Source: Echinostoma caproni
Lineage: Eukaryota; Platyhelminthes; Trematoda; Plagiorchiida; Echinostomatidae
Reading direction: 5' to 3'
DNA: 64,000 bases
Assembly: GCA_900618425.1 (NCBI GenBank)
Contig: UZAN01039525.1
Span: 75,961 to 139,960, forward strand
Below the pieces are notes generated by a model, which was not told the DNA's origin, did no database searches, and was given only the letters and a program-made list of their open reading frames with translations. Each line of letters opens with the position of its first letter. The stretch's first letter is position 1. Positions 13,084 to 24,800 of this stretch are shown here, piece after piece. The position numbers were made by a program, and so were the translations under genes.

Positions 13084-13347
13084 ATCAAGCTTTGGCCAAA
13101 ACCCGCAATCCTTTAGCATAGACCCTTACTCCTTTTGCCAAAGCCCGAAATGCTTTAGCCAAAGCCCTTAGTTCTTTAGCCTCAATGCACAAAATTTAGC
13201 TATGCCGCAGTAGACGAATCAGATCAAAACGTATCAGGATATTTTTAAGGTAACGCATGTTGAAAATAAGTACTTTCTATAAATGTTGATGCTGCAAGTC
13301 TTGGTTCAGAAATAAGGTGTGGGTGTTGGATGCTGCAACACATGTTG
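13084..13347 (+). repeat. Left arm of 264-bp inverted repeat
   Basis: This arm matches the reverse complement of 15929-16192 over its full length with one mismatch that I could find (GATG against GATT near the inner end). Similarity continues inward in weaker form for about 20 bases. The outer third is made of about 4.5 tandem 21-bp units, and the rest is unique AT-rich sequence. Long, near-identical inverted arms that contain tandem units are characteristic of Foldback/Galileo-type DNA elements. The arms alone do not prove that class. Confidence 0.85.
13090..13184 (+). repeat. 21-bp tandem repeat, about 4.5 units
   Basis: Units start at 13090, 13111, 13132 and 13153, with a partial unit at 13174. 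Each begins CTTT(A/G/T)GC and contains an (A)AGCCC- or ACCC-like core. The same array is present in reverse in the opposite arm (about 16092-16186). Confidence 0.8.
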
Positions 13348-13371
13348 ATTGGAGAAGGTGTAACCAATGTG

Positions 13372-13888
13372 CCCGTATCGTCAAATCATTGGACACGTCT
13401 AATACAACTTCAGTGTTTCTATATAACATGCGGTACTCCTAGGAGTAAAAATCTCAAGTGTAACTCAAATGATTTACTGTTTTGCATTCACAAACCGTGA
13501 AATAAGTCAAAAGGTATATGCTTACGGTTTCGTTTATCCACTTAAACTGAACTCTGTTATTGACATATGGATACACAAAAAGGTCGAGGATAATAAACAT
13601 TGCTAGCAAAAGGCTCCTTTAGAACACCGTTTCCTCAGAAGCTATAACTAATCAAGCCTCGACTGTGGTAATTATGACTTACAGTGCATCGTTAATAAAC
13701 TGATGATCGTGATGAAGGTGTACTTTTACGTACGGTTTATTAACCCTAGTCCTTTCGATGGGCAGAGTTAACTTGCTATGCTGAACAATGTATCTTTGGA
13801 GTTACACTTCAGATTTTTACTCCTAGGATTATCACATACAGAAAAACTGAAATTGTACAGGATGTGTCAAATGATTTGACGATACGGG
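13372..13888. mobile_element. MITE-like hairpin element
   Basis: The ends are inverted copies: 13372-13465 against 13800-13888, roughly 80% alike by eye. They share CCCGTATCGTCAAATCATT at the outer edge and TCCTAGGAGTAAAAATCT inside. The roughly 330-bp centre has no ORF of note. A short element with inverted ends and no coding capacity fits a MITE or foldback remnant. No clear target-site duplication was seen. It abuts the LINE fragment that starts near 13890. Confidence 0.6.
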
Positions 13889-13889
13889 T

Positions 13890-15905
13890 CACAAAAATGT
13901 TTGTAACGTGGACCCATTCTCATATTGTGATGTGTTAAAACTTTTAAATAATTGCAATTCGTCATCTGCTGCAGGCCCGGATGAATTCAATCCAGCCCTC
14001 TTCAAATTTGGTGCTGGTTTCTCAGCTGGGGCAATAACCTTCATGGTCAATGAATCTCTTTACACTTCTACCATCCCCGACTGTTGGAGGCCGGTCACAA
14101 TCATACCAATCCCCAAAGCATCCAAATCCTCTATCCCCTCCAAACGTTTTCGTCCCGTAGCATTAATATCTTCAGCTCTTAAATTAACCAAAAAGGCTAT
14201 CCTCAAATGGCTTTAGCAGTTCACAAACGTTCCCAGTGATCCGTTACAGTTTGCTTGCAAGCCTGTTAGATCCACCTTGGACACAGTCTCCACCCTCATT
14301 GATTTTATCACTAACTCTTGGAACAGCTCTGTTAAGTTTATTCAGTGTGTTTTTCTGGACTACTCTTCTGCATTAGATTCTATTCCTAGATCTAAGTTGT
14401 TACAAAAACTGGAATCTTCTGAACGCCACAAGTAGTTGTTAACTTGGCTATTCAACTATTTTACTGATAGAGTACAAACCACTAGATTGGGGAAGGCAAC
14501 ATCGAAGCTCTTAGTCAACAATTCGGGGTTCTTCAAGGAGCTGTGCCATCGCCATACTTATTTTCCACTTATACTTGAGATATTCAATGTGTTTTCGAAA
14601 CATGCAGATGACGTCGTGCTGTGCCAACCCATTTCTTCTAACTCTGATCGAAGCTCCTTCACCGACAATCTTGAATAAATTCAGTCATTCTCCTCCTGAT
14701 CGGGGCTAACCCTATACCCTAGTAAATGCGTTGAATGTCTATACAGTTTTGTTCGCTCCCCATATCCCACAAACCCCACAGCATTTAATAACAATCCATT
14801 ATCCAAGGTGAACTTTGTCAAATATCGTGGTGCAACCATAAACAGCAATCTTCATTGGTCAACCCACATCCACAACTGCATTGGTAAACTGCGGCGCCTA
14901 TCATTTCAAATACGAAAGCTCAGGCAATGTCGCGCATATCAGTCAGTTATTTCTACCATCTATCAGTGTTTTTCCCATCTTACTCTGTTGTGTCCCCACT
15001 TATGTTTTTGACTTACTCAAACAGGATTTCAAAGTCTTGCGTTGTGGTCTAACCATTACAAGTCGTGTCTTTTCTGTTTCTGTGAATGAGTTAGCTATAA
15101 AGCTTTTGTATTATCACGTAACTTCCTGTGTGAAATTTGCTGAGAGAATTTTCACAGACCCTGGCCACCCATTGCATGCATAACTGACACGTCGTTTTCA
15201 TCATCCAACACGCTCCCGATTCCGTCAGATTTCATCTCCAATTAACGCTTATCGCAGTTCACTCATACCGTATCTTGCTCGTCTACTCATAAACAAAGAG
15301 CGGACAATGAGTGCACATTGTCTTAACCTTGGATTATGAAATGTCCCCATGTTTGTAAAAGCTTTTCTCTCTGTTGATTATGTACATTGTGACGGTTAGC
15401 GTGTATGATTTTTTCACTGAAATGTGAGCTCCAGTGCTTNNNNNNNNNNNNNNNNNNNNNNNNNNNNNNNNNNNNNNNNNNNNNNNNNNNNNNNNNNNNN
15501 NNNNNNNNNNNNNNNNNNNNNNNNNNNNNNNNNNNNNNNNNNNNNNNNNNNNNNNNNNNNNNNNNNNNNNNNNNNNNNNNNNNNNNNNNNNNNNNNNNNN
15601 NNNNNNNNNNNNNNNNNNNNNNNNNNNNNNNNNNNNNNNNNNNNNNNNNNNNNNNNNNNNNNNNNNNNNNNNNNNNNNNNNNNNNNNNNNNNNNNNNNNN
15701 NNNNNNNNNNNNNNNNNNNNNNNNNNNNNNNNNNNNNNNNNNNNNNNNNNNNNNNNNNNNNNNNNNNNNNNNNNNNNNNNNNNNNNNNNNNNNNNNNNNN
15801 NNNNNNNNNNNNNNNNNNNNNNNNNNNNNNATGTACATTGTGACGGTTAGCGTGTATGATTTTTTCACTGAAATGTGAGCTCCAGTGCTTGCAAAACTAT
15901 ACACA
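13890..15905 (+). pseudogene. 5'-truncated CR1-like LINE, RT remnant
   Basis: Reverse transcriptase of a non-LTR retrotransposon, broken by stops and frameshifts. In order it shows an AAGPDEFNPALFKFG fingers motif (about 13965-14010), IPDCWRPVTIIPIPK, RFRPVALISS, block A reading DYSSALD (14357-14377) and the catalytic box reading HADD (14601-14612, where Y/F-ADD is expected). A PSKC motif follows, then the long C-terminal region ending with a stop near 15341. In-frame stops lie at 14214 and 14433, with a frameshift around the GVLQGAV region (about 14525) and another near 15000. The 3' end reads about ...CAATTCAATACA, similar to the tail at 41020-41040. The endonuclease is absent. The CR1/Jockey assignment is from motif resemblance. 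Confidence 0.85.
15380..15890. other. Assembly gap with duplicated 60-bp edges
   Basis: A run of 391 N (15440-15830) is preceded by 15380-15439 and followed by 15831-15890. These two 60-base blocks are identical. Overlapping contig ends left unmerged would give this pattern, so the real DNA may be continuous with no gap here. ORFs that run across the N run are meaningless. Confidence 0.9.
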
Positions 15906-15928
15906 ATTCAATACATCGGTTACATCTC

Positions 15929-16192
15929 CAACATGTGTTGCAGAATCCAACACCCACACCTTATTTCTGAACCAAGACTTGCAGCATCAACATTTATAGA
16001 AAGTACTTATTTTCAACATGCGTTACCTTAAAAATATCCTGATACGTTTTGATCTGATTCGTCTACTGCGGCATAGCTAAATTTTGTGCATTGAGGCTAA
16101 AGAACTAAGGGCTTTGGCTAAAGCATTTCGGGCTTTGGCAAAAGGAGTAAGGGTCTATGCTAAAGGATTGCGGGTTTTGGCCAAAGCTTGAT
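15929..16192 (-). repeat. Right arm of 264-bp inverted repeat
   Basis: Reverse complement of 13084-13347 with a single mismatch found. It carries the same 21-bp tandem array at its outer end. Its inner edge directly follows the LINE 3' tail. Confidence 0.85.
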
Positions 16193-16485
16193 ATGAACAG
16201 GTGCATTAGTGTTGAGTTACTTTAATATTTGACATCGGTCACTAAATCGTTTCACGCTTAGTGCCTATCGGTCTAGCCGGTCACAAATGTGTGAGTCCTC
16301 GATACACTGGATGGGGGAATATTGTACTACGCTCCTATTCATGCATTTAATAAAATGAAAGATATCAATTATTTGTTGTAGGATTCAGTTTATCTTCTTG
16401 TTCAAATTTCGAAGTGTTGACTTTTGTATACTGGCCTATAAAATGGGTAGTATCGACACATTATAGAGGTATCCTGGTTGTATAA

Positions 16486-16909
16486 ACCCAGGATGAGCAG
16501 TAATGGCCAAAGCCTCAGCGTATAGACGCTCGAGTTTTGTTGGAAAACCTCGATGGAGGATTTTCGTGTTAACATAGTCGATATGGAGCCATCGGTAAAT
16601 CGCCTGGATAAAGGTTCCCGCCGGTAACCAAAATGTCGGCTAAATTTCATCTGTACCGACATCTGTGTTTTACTTATTAAGAATTATGTAAAAAATAATG
16701 AATTATTGGAAATCAACTGTTTACCTACGGTTTTACGTCCTAATGTTACAACGAGGTACTTCTTGCATTCTGAAACCGATAAAGGCTTATTTTAGTGGTA
16801 ATGACACCCTATCTACTACGAAAAAATGAAAATCCTCCAACGAGTTTTTCGAACAAAACCCGAGAGCCTATAAGCCGAGGCTCTGGAAATTAGTGCCCAT
16901 CTTGGGTGT
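16486..16909. mobile_element. MITE-like hairpin with ~100-bp arms
   Basis: 16486-16586 and the reverse complement of 16808-16909 are alike at roughly 75% by eye. They share the blocks GCCTC-G-TTATAG and GTTTTGTT-GAAAA-CTCG, then TGGAGGATTTTC. The centre carries a GTACCGACAT...TGTGTT motif (about 16650-16670) that recurs at 17538-17556. No transposase is present, which suits a non-autonomous DNA element. Confidence 0.6.
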
Positions 16910-17489
16910 ATACCCCGAATCGACGGGACAGGGGTTTCAAGCATCTGGACAGCGTTAACGTCACTTACCGGCACTCATCCAAACACTGATTTGACCTCAG
17001 ATAATCGATCCCAGTATTGCATCAACGGATGTGCCCAACGCCCGATCCGGATCGGTGACGTTCAGACAGGCACGGACACAGACCTACATACAAAAGCACA
17101 CACAGATACACACAGTGCGTGAAAATCTAGTTGGCAAACTGTTCCTGACTCAATTATTGATTTGTTAGAACTTACCATTCTAAACACTTCACCTCCCCGC
17201 ACATTCCTCAGCTCTTCCAGTCAACCATACAATCGGGAGTACTAGACTCGAGTTTCTTTCTTATTAGAGCTCATCAGTAGTGCATATCCACCGTCCGGCA
17301 TTTGAATTGTAAGAGCTGAAGAATGTGCGTGAAGATGAAGTCTGAAGGATAGTTGATTCTAATCAATGAATGAATGAATGAATCGATCAGTCCATCAATC
17401 AATAAAAATTATCCCACAACACTCCTCACAAGTAATTGTGAGTTGAATGCAAATGTTCCTGACTCATTCGATTGTAAAAGCGCCTTCAT

Positions 17490-17632
17490 AAAAGTTACCC
17501 ACAGTAACCGAAACGTCGTCTTATTTTCACCTGTACCGACATTGCTGTGTTCTCACAATTACATCTTATATAAAACATTTTATGTGGCATCGATTTTTCG
17601 ATAAACTCCGAACGTCGTTCGGATCTGACACT
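17490..17632 (+). mobile_element. Partial copy of the same hairpin family
   Basis: Shares GTAACC-AAA-GTCG...TTTCA-CTGTACCGACAT with 16625-16665. Its right half (ATCGATTTTTCGATAAACTCCG) is the reverse complement of a stretch at about 21689-21715. The ORF at 17582-17875 begins inside it and is therefore doubtful as a gene. Confidence 0.5.
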
Positions 17633-17639
17633 ATGCATA

Positions 17640-19734
17640 ATTATATCTGTTTAGCTTCCTTGACCAGCGTAGACAACTTGGAATATAACATGTCATGGAA
17701 GGAAATCGCACAAAATACGGATGTGACATACGGACCAGCCTCGGGAGGGGAATGGTATATAGTCGCCGCCAATAGATCTCGACTCCTCAAAATGTTCACT
17801 CGCTTCATACATCAACCGTCTTTATCCAAATTTATGTCCACTAGCTTATCGAACGTTGAGAGGGACGGTATTTAAAGCTTCATTTGAAACATTGCATGAA
17901 AAATACTATTCAATTGAGGAGCAGTAAGAAGATGGAAAATAAGGCTTACTTAATGTTTCCTGAAAGAATTTCAAACCTTGTGTGGTACACAGCACAAACT
18001 CACAGCAAAAAATCAGGGATAACTCATTGAACTGGTCAAATTGTTAACTGAACGTAGATATCCACTGAGGTCTTGCTCTTCACAAACATCAAGAACGTCA
18101 TTACCACGAACTTGTTGATCACACGCAAAGCTTGGAACGGAGGGCATAGCAAAACATCGGTTGACTTTTGTGAACAGCTTTGTGATGCCTGCTGACTGAA
18201 TAATAGAACATCCTAAAATAAGGTCTAAGTATCTCTAATTGCGATTTTCTGACTATGGGGCTCATCCCTAAGGATATATGCCTGGCGCATCTCCAGAAAA
18301 CAAGGTTGAGGTTTAGTTTGATGCATGAGAAATTTGAACCAAATAAACTTTGCGAAGATACAAGAATCTTTGATCGACTTAAGAATCTCTAGTTTTCATG
18401 TTAAAATAAGGGATAATTATCCACTGTCATCAGTAAAATATTTCCCGTCATACAAATAAACTGTATTGAAGGCAGTAATTGTACGATGAGACATTTTGGT
18501 AGTACCAATAGAAAGGAACCTGCTTCTGTGAGTACTTTCATTGTATAAAGTGCTATACTTATGGCTCTCAATTTATTATCAGCGATGACGTATCAGTGTG
18601 TGACCGTGCAGATGGGACTGCAAATGTTTGAGCTTCACGAAGAGGCCAAACCGCGGAAAATGAATTATTTGGATTGTTTACCGAAATGCGTTCAAATGCG
18701 AGAACCGACATATGTTAATATGTGTGAATCCTCAAGGTCGCCACTGCGGTAAAAATTCGTTTTGGTCTCACCGAACAGTGATCGCAACACTAGGATATTT
18801 ATTCTGTACGATATACTGACATTTGCGCTTTTCGAGCAGTTCCACATCAGGAGCTTTATTGCATAAACAATCTGTGATCTGCGAACTGCCTATTTCAGTT
18901 ACTGCTTATCCATGATGACAGTTGATTTATGATGATTTGCAAGAGTAACTCTGTATTTCTGCACCCGACAAATATCCCCCTCCCCCGAAATCACTGGAAC
19001 TTGTTCTCATGCATTTGGTTACTTGCCAGCAGGACTAGCTGTGTTTAAGCCGAGTAAAAATTGAAACGAATTAAGAATGTCGAGCTATCAAAATATCTAT
19101 GTGTATTTTTGTATAATTTTTCACTCTAATACGTAATTTACTTACCCATGTTTTGTGCTTTCAATAGTATTTCCATTTTATTTATAAACTTATGTATATA
19201 ATGACCAAAATAAAGCCACGATGTTAAAAGGGTAAATAATTCAAAGCTTTTATTGGCGAACCGCCTTTCTAATATCACTTCACAGCTTTTCAAAAAAGCT
19301 TTATACTTTCAAACTATGTTTACGCACAAGATAAGCTTCATGATAAGGTGATTCCATGTGTGCTAACGGACATTTATTCTGGTTAAACGTACCTATCGGA
19401 AACCGCCAGAGGCCGTTGCATGAGAATCAAGTTATGTTTTATTCTGAAGTATATATTATAGACTCTTCTGGATGTATTGGCAAATCAAACCCCATAAACC
19501 CTCGGAATTTTCTTCGGCATCATTATGTGAAAGCTCTATTTAGCTTAAACTTCTCAAGATAATGTCTTACTGTGCACAATGACTCCAGTTTATATATCAT
19601 TTTGTTGAAGGCTGCCATCTGAACTACTCAGATGAGTATGTTTATTAGAGTGGCATTCCCTTAGCGTATTGATCAATAAACTTATTTATTAGAATACTTA
19701 TTGATACTTACCAATTAATTGGCTACGTTGATGG
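17640..19734. other. No recognisable feature
   Basis: About 2 kb of AT-rich DNA with chance ORFs only. Confidence 0.4.
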
Positions 19735-19830
19735 GTGGTGATGGCCCGGTGGTAACGTCACCAAATTAGCACTTCGGGGCACGTGTGTTTCAATCTCACG
19801 ACCAGCGCCTCTCCTTTTCCATTATATGTA
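19735..19830 (+). mobile_element. tRNA-like SINE head
   Basis: An A-box-like stretch (GATGGCCCGGTGGTAACG, about 19739-19756) is followed 30-35 bases later by a B-box-like stretch (GTGTTTCAATCTC, about 19786-19798). This is tRNA spacing, but the segment does not close into a convincing tRNA cloverleaf. It lacks the tail seen in the other SINE copies, so it may be a second SINE family or an old tRNA pseudogene. Confidence 0.5.
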
Positions 19831-21675
19831 TGGAAACCCTTTGATTGACCGCTTCCCCCTTCCGGAAAATTGTATCATTGTGTATTCAACGGTGCAACAC
19901 AATATTTACCTGTTGATGTTTTCAACATAAGCATACATATAAGACAATCAAGAGTGTCTGGTGCTTCTGAACAATCAAATAGACCAATCCAAGCTTGATG
20001 CTGTACATATTGTTTACATTTTCAAAGTGTCATGTTGCGAAATAATAAACACAAAATCGACTACAATCAAAACAAATTCATGCATCCAAACTGCAGTTAT
20101 CTGTGTTTTTGCGTTATTTGTTTTCTATTTCTGCGGTTTAATTTTACATTGATCAGTTGGGATGTCTAAGTTGGTGCAATAGCTCGTGGGCGATTTCATG
20201 GTCTGCTTGAGCAAAATCCTTCTCAGTTTTATAGATGAACTTCTGAGTGATGATCAACGTAGGATAGTGAACAGTTGGCTTGTGTTGTTTTCGACCAGAA
20301 CCGAAAAAATTCCGGTTTAGATTTCAAACTGCAAACCCTGAGAAACAATTTCTACGATTAACACTGTATGAACGGCTGTTGCCGTGTTATAAAATAATGT
20401 GTTTAAGCTAGAACACTCTATTTGCCCAGACTTCAGTTAGTAGGGATAGTCTTTGAGAATTGGCAAAGTCTGACTACCAGTTTGTCAGTCTATAGGGAGC
20501 TTTCATATCTATGCTTAGGGTTACTTGATAATAAAACCACACACCTATGATGGATTTAAGGACTACCATACGTGGTTGCAATGTAACCAAAAATGCGAAT
20601 AAGATTTGGCTCAGGCGACGTGCCCGAAATCAGGAAAGTGCTTTTATTTTTCTACTTTTCATTGAATATTTCCATCTGTTGGCTTAGTTACTTCGTTATT
20701 ATCATACATAGAATGTAGCGGGCTTAAAATACGGAGCTATGCCGCCCGCACTGTTTGGTTCTCTTTTACTACTTGGGCATCAAGTTCGGAGCTGACAGGG
20801 AGAGAACGGCATCTAATCTTTTATTTAAAGTTACTCATCAAGCTTTTGCTCGATTAAATGCACTTTGCATGGTGACAGGGATATTCCTGACGGGTGGGTT
20901 GTCTACAGTACTGTGTATTCTTCACTTCCGGGAAACCGGGAAACAGCACGCGATCTTCCAGTACTGACGCTTATCGTCCGCGATCAACTATATGGTGACC
21001 CTAGGTTCATCTTTTTCACTACTAGCCACCAGATTGGTGGATTACCCGTCATCCGGGACATAGAAGTGCATATCACAGCTTGCAGCTCTACTCTTGAGAC
21101 ACCCAGTGCCGTTTAATCAGGACGACAGACTCCGTTTACTAATTTTACTGATTTGATGATAAATTATTTTGATCGAAAAAGTCTAACCAAACCATAAAAA
21201 GATCGTTTTATTCCCTCAAGTTCATGCTTGTTATCGGCTAAGCGTGTATTTTTTGTGTGATAAATGTCTAATAAGTGGCCTACGTGGAATGTCAACCCTT
21301 TGGTGCAATGGTAGAAATAGTTAATGCGCGATGTTACGGACGTTTTTGCCTGTTGATCGGTTTCCAGCTCACAAAATCTGGACAACCACATTTATCGGAA
21401 TGGAGTTCAGTGTATATTCGGATGCGATATGCAAATTCAACTCAAATGAAGAACAACTTTTTAACTTGGTGTCTACTTTTCGGGAAATGTGTGTTCTTGG
21501 ATAATCAGAACTGGTTTAAAATATTTGTACGTAACTTATACTCATTTGGACAAATACTTTCGACCGTACTAATGGAACGAGTTTAGCAGTGGTTTAGAAA
21601 ATTGAACAATAACTTGAGTAAATTCTTTTTTTTTCAGTGGGATAAGAAGTATATTTCAATTTTTAACACCTCAGG
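19831..21675. other. No recognisable feature
   Basis: Gene-free by inspection. Overlapping ORFs at 20755-21116 have no recognisable motif. Confidence 0.4.
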
Positions 21676-21890
21676 ATCAAATGTTGTCCGGAGTGTATCG
21701 AAAAATCGATGCGCCATGTGTTGTTTTATTGTGAATGTTATGATGTTAATAAAACAGCGATGTTGGTAGGGAATTATATTCGCCGACAATTTTCCATTGT
21801 AAAACCTGCCTCGAGAAAGGTTACCCAAGGCACGGAAAAGTCGGCAAATATAATTCTCTACCGAAATCGCTGTGTCATTATAATGCACAA
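21676..21890 (-). mobile_element. Hairpin element related to 17490-17632
   Basis: Contains a strong inverted repeat, 21754-21795 against 21834-21873 (shared core GAATTATATT-GCCGAC), with weaker pairing outward to about 21728 and 21890. The left end shares CGGAGT-TATCGAAAAATCGATG in reverse with the copy near 17585-17615. The 126-residue ORF at 21709-22089 runs through this hairpin and is not called as a gene. Confidence 0.6.
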
Positions 21891-24800
21891 TATACCTCAG
21901 TTTAGCGTAATTTTTCTCTTCAAGTCACAGTATACTTTTTTTGTCGTAATGGCTTCATCTCTCATACTTAGGACACCAATACGTTCTCTCTTACTAAGCC
22001 TAATACTGAGGGATATCAGGTTGACAGTAAAATCTATTGGTGTCTCAGTGCGTCAGTTGAATAAATTATTATTTAAAGAAGTGGCATAAGTGACATTTGT
22101 TACAGTGACACACATATTAAAAAAATTGTTTCCCTATATTTCCGTGTATTTTGTATTTATTTGAATACTATCCATTTCAAAAAATACACTCCAGCATTGT
22201 TCCGCAACGGAAACGTACGTTTACAATATGCGTTCTACATTTGTTTTCTTATCGTTTTCGAGTAGTCATGTGATTCACCAAATACATCACATTTACTTTA
22301 TTGTGGTTGAAAGAGGTAAATGATTAAGATAATACTCAACCTGTGTTGTCTTTCGTTCACGTAATGTGAATTCCTTTAATGCAATAATGCATGTTGATTT
22401 CCTTTTATATTCAAAAACGTGAGATTTACAGGAAATACTTCTGTGTATGACAAATTTCACTGATGATCAAATAGTTCATTTGAAACAATTTTTTAATTGG
22501 AACAGCAACTAATGTTACCAGTGAACACAGCTATGAGTACTGATTACTATTGAGTAGGAAAAACAGTCATTTCTGAATTTTTTAAATAAACCCCAATTTA
22601 CAAGAGAAACGTTTCTTTGATTCCGTAATCAGTAGTTGTTTGCGTCAATTTAACGTATGCTGTTTCGTATATTTCAGAGAAATGATTTTTGAGTATGTGA
22701 AAACGGGTTGTAACAACTGCAGGGGAAAAATGGGTTCAATGGTTTTAGTTTTCATGTTATTCATCGGTCAGGTTTACCGAAAGATTGTCGATAAGTCCTA
22801 ACCGGCTACATCATTAGTTCGTGTCATATTTGGAAGCGCGTTCCTCAGACGTAATGACGTCAACTGACGATTATTTCATCCCGTTGTGCCCATTTTCCGT
22901 TTTTCCCCAGGTGATTTGTCTGAAACGTTGGACAATTTGTTAGTTCTCAAAAACATCGATCAGGTAACAAACATTGAAGTTTGCGTTTTAACAATGTTTG
23001 CACTTCATTGGATTCAGTATTAGTTATTGAAGTGTGCATTCCGAGTTGATCACTCGAAGGGCTATATTTGAGTGGTTATGATTAATGAAATTCGTTCACA
23101 TATTGTGAAGTCACACTGCTTTTCGTTTGTGGTTTTAATCAGATGTGATGTGAGAAATGGTTTTTCTATTCCATCCCTCGTTTCCATTCTAGAACAAAAT
23201 TTGTAGACAGTTGATTGCAACACTACAAGACACGAGTATAATTTTCAAGGTCAAGATTTGGTTTAACATTGGAGGTGGCCTACAAAAAAGAGGAAGAATG
23301 TGAATCGAACTACTTGGTTTCTATCCTACAATTGGTAAAGAGTTCACTTTGTTGATGATTTCCGATAAGATTCCCGATAAGATAGAATCAATGTTAAACT
23401 CTTCCACGCAATTAATGTTCACAATTTTCCTTTCTGCCTTAAGAAAAAAATTAATTTCAATAGATAATGTTGCATGAAACGTTGAGTAAATGATCCGAAA
23501 GCCATCTGAGTTCGGGATTCACTCGAGATTAGCTTTTTCTGTCCTTGATCACGTGCATACTCTGATTGGGACCATGGGATCATCATGATCAGCAAAGAAA
23601 TATCATAGTTCACATGGTCTGTATCCACCATTGATGGTTACGGTACAGACTAATATAAAAATTAGCATAATTTGGGCCGCGTTTATGAATAATCAAGCCG
23701 TCGGGATACGTAAATGTAACCGTATGGAAATACTGAAGACAACGTGTAATATACCTTTCCTGTTTATTTCTCATTTAGATCAAAAGCCTTGGCCTAATGC
23801 TCTCACAGAATGCAGTTTTCATTCTATTGTTTTGACTATTTATCTCAGATGACATAAAATATTAATAAAACTAAACACGTCTCAGAAAGAGATATCAGTT
23901 AGGTTCGGTTGTCAAACGAAAACAGTACACTGTATTTAATACACAAACGGTGATTGATCTTAGAAAGCTGAATCACCATGCGTGGCGGGAACCAGTTGGT
24001 GACTTTAATGTTCGGTTTGTATTTAGCTTGCGTGAAAGAACGATCATCTATCCAATGAGACAAATATTGAAAGACAGTAATTGCTAGAAGGTCTACCGTA
24101 CCGCCTCCTTATTACACCTCCTGATGGGCATCTACTGACCGGGAAATAGTTGTTCATAGGTAATATTTTACAATTTACCGGTGGAGGTCAAATCGAAGCA
24201 AGTAATCGTTTTTCAACAATCTTTAGGTTAACAAGCAAACATCTGATTTGAAACGTTGGATGAAGTTGGTTATATTTTTGGCGAAGTAGTTTAGGGGAAG
24301 AGATACACTAGTTTTCTAGTAGATTCAGTTGACCAGAATTTGGTGGATCCATGCATGCGCCTAGGCGTTGATATTGAATCAGGGCGCGAAAAAAGAACAA
24401 AATGAAAATTCCATGTTTTCAGAGTTTAGACCTACGCATTAGTCAAGGCGCTAGAACCTACTATCATAGAAATCAGATTGATAACGAATTCAATTTATAG
24501 GTCACCACAGAGATTGATATTTTGCCAAAGGCAAATCTAAGTGCATTCATAGTTGCACCCATCTTGAAAGTAACAAGATTCTTCCATGAAACCACATTAT
24601 TACACGGACTATTTAACTGGCTCCGCCTAATGTAATCAAGCTGTGAGAGATAGTATTTTTCGTCTACCTAGAAGAACGCTTTAGCTTCTTCCATTGCTGA
24701 ATATCACGAGAAATACCGAAAACCGATTACGGCGACCATTTGCGGAGTTAACATCATAATTATTAGTAATTTAATAGAAGCCGTGACAAATTATGAAACA

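Noticed and set aside
15323..15904. 193-, 157-, 139- and 138-codon ORFs across N
   Set aside because: They are open only because N was read through. The real bases at each edge are the duplicated 60-mer.
21709..22089. 126-codon plus-strand ORF
   Set aside because: Runs through a palindromic MITE-like hairpin and has no protein motif.
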